From contig JAUYSF010000491.1 of the NCBI GenBank assembly GCA_030696435.1, positions 1 through 10,046 on the forward strand: a DNA stretch of 10,046 nucleotides, given 5' to 3'. The notes below the pieces were generated by a model. That model saw only the letters and a list, made by a program, of their open reading frames with translations, had not been told where the DNA came from and made no database searches. Each line of letters starts with the position of its first letter. Position 1 is the stretch's first letter. Shown here piece by piece: positions 8,965-10,046 of the stretch. Origin of the DNA: Desulfoprunum sp. Lineage in GTDB: Bacteria; Desulfobacterota; Desulfobulbia; Desulfobulbales; Desulfocapsaceae. Position numbers and translations under genes: made by a program.

Positions 8965-9576
8965 TCAAAGCAAAAGAGCGGGCGGTCCCATGCAGAGCAT
9001 TTGAGCAATTGTCAGCTTCACCTTGGGATAGCGCTGCCGATCACCTTGCAAGAGGGTGTTTTCCAGCATGGCCAGTCGATGCAAGAGTGGTGTTCTTTCC
9101 ACTAGGGGAATATCGGCCCCTTGTAAACGCAAATCGTCAGTGATCTTCTGGCACCGGAAACAACCAAGGAATGTCAGGGTTTTGCCGTCAGGCCGGGTCA
9201 TCGAGGCAGGAACTCCATGGGTGCGACAGACCAATAGGCGATAGGAGTAGAGCGTGCATAACCCCTCTTCGTTGAGCGGGCACATCACCTGCGGTCTTTC
9301 CCCCTGCCGAAGGGCCTGTTCACAGGCCAGGACGACAGCCGCCGATCGTTCCAAGATTTCTTGCTGCGTAGCAGAGGCTAACTGCCTGAAACCCATCCAA
9401 AGATAGGCCCATTCCACATAGGTATGGTGGAGAAAAAACGAATCACAGCAATTATCCGGGCAGCCGGAGCAGCCGAAAGAGAGTTGCCTTGCTACCCTGT
9501 TGTAATCCTTCTCCATGCCCTGATAAATCTCCTGCAGTTCCAGGATCAAACTATCTGGGATCAGCAGTTCAGTCAC
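8965..9576 (-). CDS. YkgJ-like cysteine-cluster protein, next to AMMECR1 gene
   Basis: This 203-residue soluble protein has an N-terminal Cys-x2-Cys-x3-Cys-Cys cluster (Cys36, 39, 43, 44), then C-P-L-x(5)-C-T-L-Y (Cys99, Cys107), R-L-L-V-C-R-T-H-G (113-121, Cys117) and a C-terminal Cys139-x2-Cys142 pair. This is the YkgJ/CxxCxxCC layout, probably an iron-sulfur or zinc binding site. The order and spacing differ from the other family member at 1161-1877, so they look like separate subfamilies rather than recent copies. The ATG overlaps the stop of the AMMECR1 gene (ATGA on the minus strand, 9573-9576), a strong sign of one operon and a related task. The exact reaction is unknown. Confidence 0.8.
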   Translation of the reverse strand: MTELLIPDSLILELQEIYQGMEKDYNRVARQLSFGCSGCPDNCCDSFFLHHTYVEWAYLWMGFRQLASATQQEILERSAAVVLACEQALRQGERPQVMCPLNEEGLCTLYSYRLLVCRTHGVPASMTRPDGKTLTFLGCFRCQKITDDLRLQGADIPLVERTPLLHRLAMLENTLLQGDRQRYPKVKLTIAQMLCMGPPALLL

Positions 9577-10046
9577 GCAACCTCCTCTTCAATACACTGC
9601 ACCTGATAAATCCTAATATCAGGATGCATATCCTGCCAGACGGTTTCGTGAAGCCCCGCCTTTCGACAAAGCTGACCAAGAAAATCCTCCGGCCGGGGAA
9701 GCTGCTGCCAGACTTGGGGCAAAAAGGTCGCCCTTGAGGTGCCCTGGCTGAGGATCACCCCGTCACGCCCCGGGCAGAGTATTTCAAGGAGATCCCGGTC
9801 GTCCACATAAATGAGGGGGACAGCCGGAGAAAGCAAGGAGATATCGATATGGACCTCGTCCAGTTCTTCGGACTTGAGAGGGGGAATCCGGTAGTCATGG
9901 AAGGCAGCATTGAGGGCATTGTCCCGGATCCCATCCCAAATCGTACCAACCGGTTCAAGGTTGCCGATACATCCACGCAACTGCCCTCGCTTTTTCAAGG
10001 TTACAAAGGTGGCGCCTCGCTGCTGGAAAATCGGGGGTCGCTCTCC
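9573..10046 (-). CDS. amrA: AMMECR1 / AmmeMemoRadiSam system protein A, N-terminus beyond window
   Basis: The visible 157 residues are the main part of an AMMECR1 domain. They include G-A-T-F-V-T-L-K-K (11-19), L-R-G-C-I-G (23-28), A-L-N-A-A-F-H-D-Y-R-I-P-P-L (44-57), E-V-H-I-D-I-S-L-L-S-P (64-74), G-R-D-G-V-I-L (93-99) and A-T-F-L-P-Q-V-W (106-113). The frame stays open to the last base of the window, so the gene continues past 10046. A TTG at 9998 sits in the middle of the conserved T-L-K-K block and is not the start. In many bacteria this protein is encoded with a Memo-like protein and a radical SAM enzyme; neither is visible here and they may lie beyond the edge. Its molecular function is not settled. 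It leads into the cysteine-cluster gene by a four-base overlap. Confidence 0.92.
   Translation of the reverse strand, partial: GERPPIFQQRGATFVTLKKRGQLRGCIGNLEPVGTIWDGIRDNALNAAFHDYRIPPLKSEELDEVHIDISLLSPAVPLIYVDDRDLLEILCPGRDGVILSQGTSRATFLPQVWQQLPRPEDFLGQLCRKAGLHETVWQDMHPDIRIYQVQCIEEEVA

Noticed and set aside
8777..9105. Overlapping plus-strand frames between the thioesterase and cysteine-cluster genes
   Set aside because: They have low-quality sequence, no motifs and no ribosome binding sites, and they run into the antisense of a real gene.
9573..9998. Starting the AMMECR1 gene at the TTG at 9998
   Set aside because: The conserved G-A-T-F-V-T that precedes L-K-K in the family is encoded in frame upstream, so the gene continues beyond the window edge.

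Overview
The window reads as a chromosomal housekeeping segment of a Gram-negative, LPS-making bacterium. Protein style and the gene order pyrG-kdsA-kdsC-lptC suggest a deltaproteobacterium (Desulfobacterota), possibly a Desulfobulbales-like sulfur-cycle anaerobe. That placement is an inference from family resemblance, not a database result. I recognise no tRNA, rRNA, insertion sequence, prophage or CRISPR array.

Left part, + strand (1-2576). A conserved hypothetical protein, cut by the window edge, overlaps by ATGA a 62-residue protein with two DnaJ-type CxxCxGxG motifs. Next is a YqaA-type VTT/DedA membrane protein. A good sigma-70-like promoter then precedes a YkgJ-family cysteine-cluster protein. 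A compact 206-residue sulfite/nitrite-reductase-like protein follows, with all four siroheme/[4Fe-4S] cysteines. An intrinsic terminator lies at 2716-2735.

Centre, + strand (2737-6510). An extended -10 promoter sits directly against the pyrG ATG. It drives a tight operon: CTP synthase (pyrG), Kdo-8-phosphate synthase (kdsA), Kdo-8-phosphate phosphatase (kdsC) and the LPS-transport protein LptC (lptC). PyrG supplies the CTP used to make CMP-Kdo, KdsA and KdsC make Kdo, and LptC helps move finished LPS to the outer membrane. kdsD, kdsB, lptA and lptB, which often accompany these genes, are absent here. The lptC end overlaps a convergent gene by 14 bp.

Right part, - strand (10046 down to 6497). 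In transcription order these are: an AMMECR1/AmmeMemoRadiSam A protein (partial at the edge), a second YkgJ-like cysteine-cluster protein overlapping it by ATGA, a PaaI-type hotdog thioesterase, a gene-free stretch of about 440 bp with several inverted repeats, a DUF1566-like cytoplasmic protein, and trmO (tRNA m6t6A37 methyltransferase) starting one base after the previous stop codon.

I see no clear, previously undescribed multi-gene system. The points most worth a second look are the apparently leaderless pyrG promoter set behind a terminator, the AmrA/cysteine-cluster gene pair, the stand-alone mini sulfite-reductase-like protein, the two-motif zinc mini-protein, and the metal-type KdsA.
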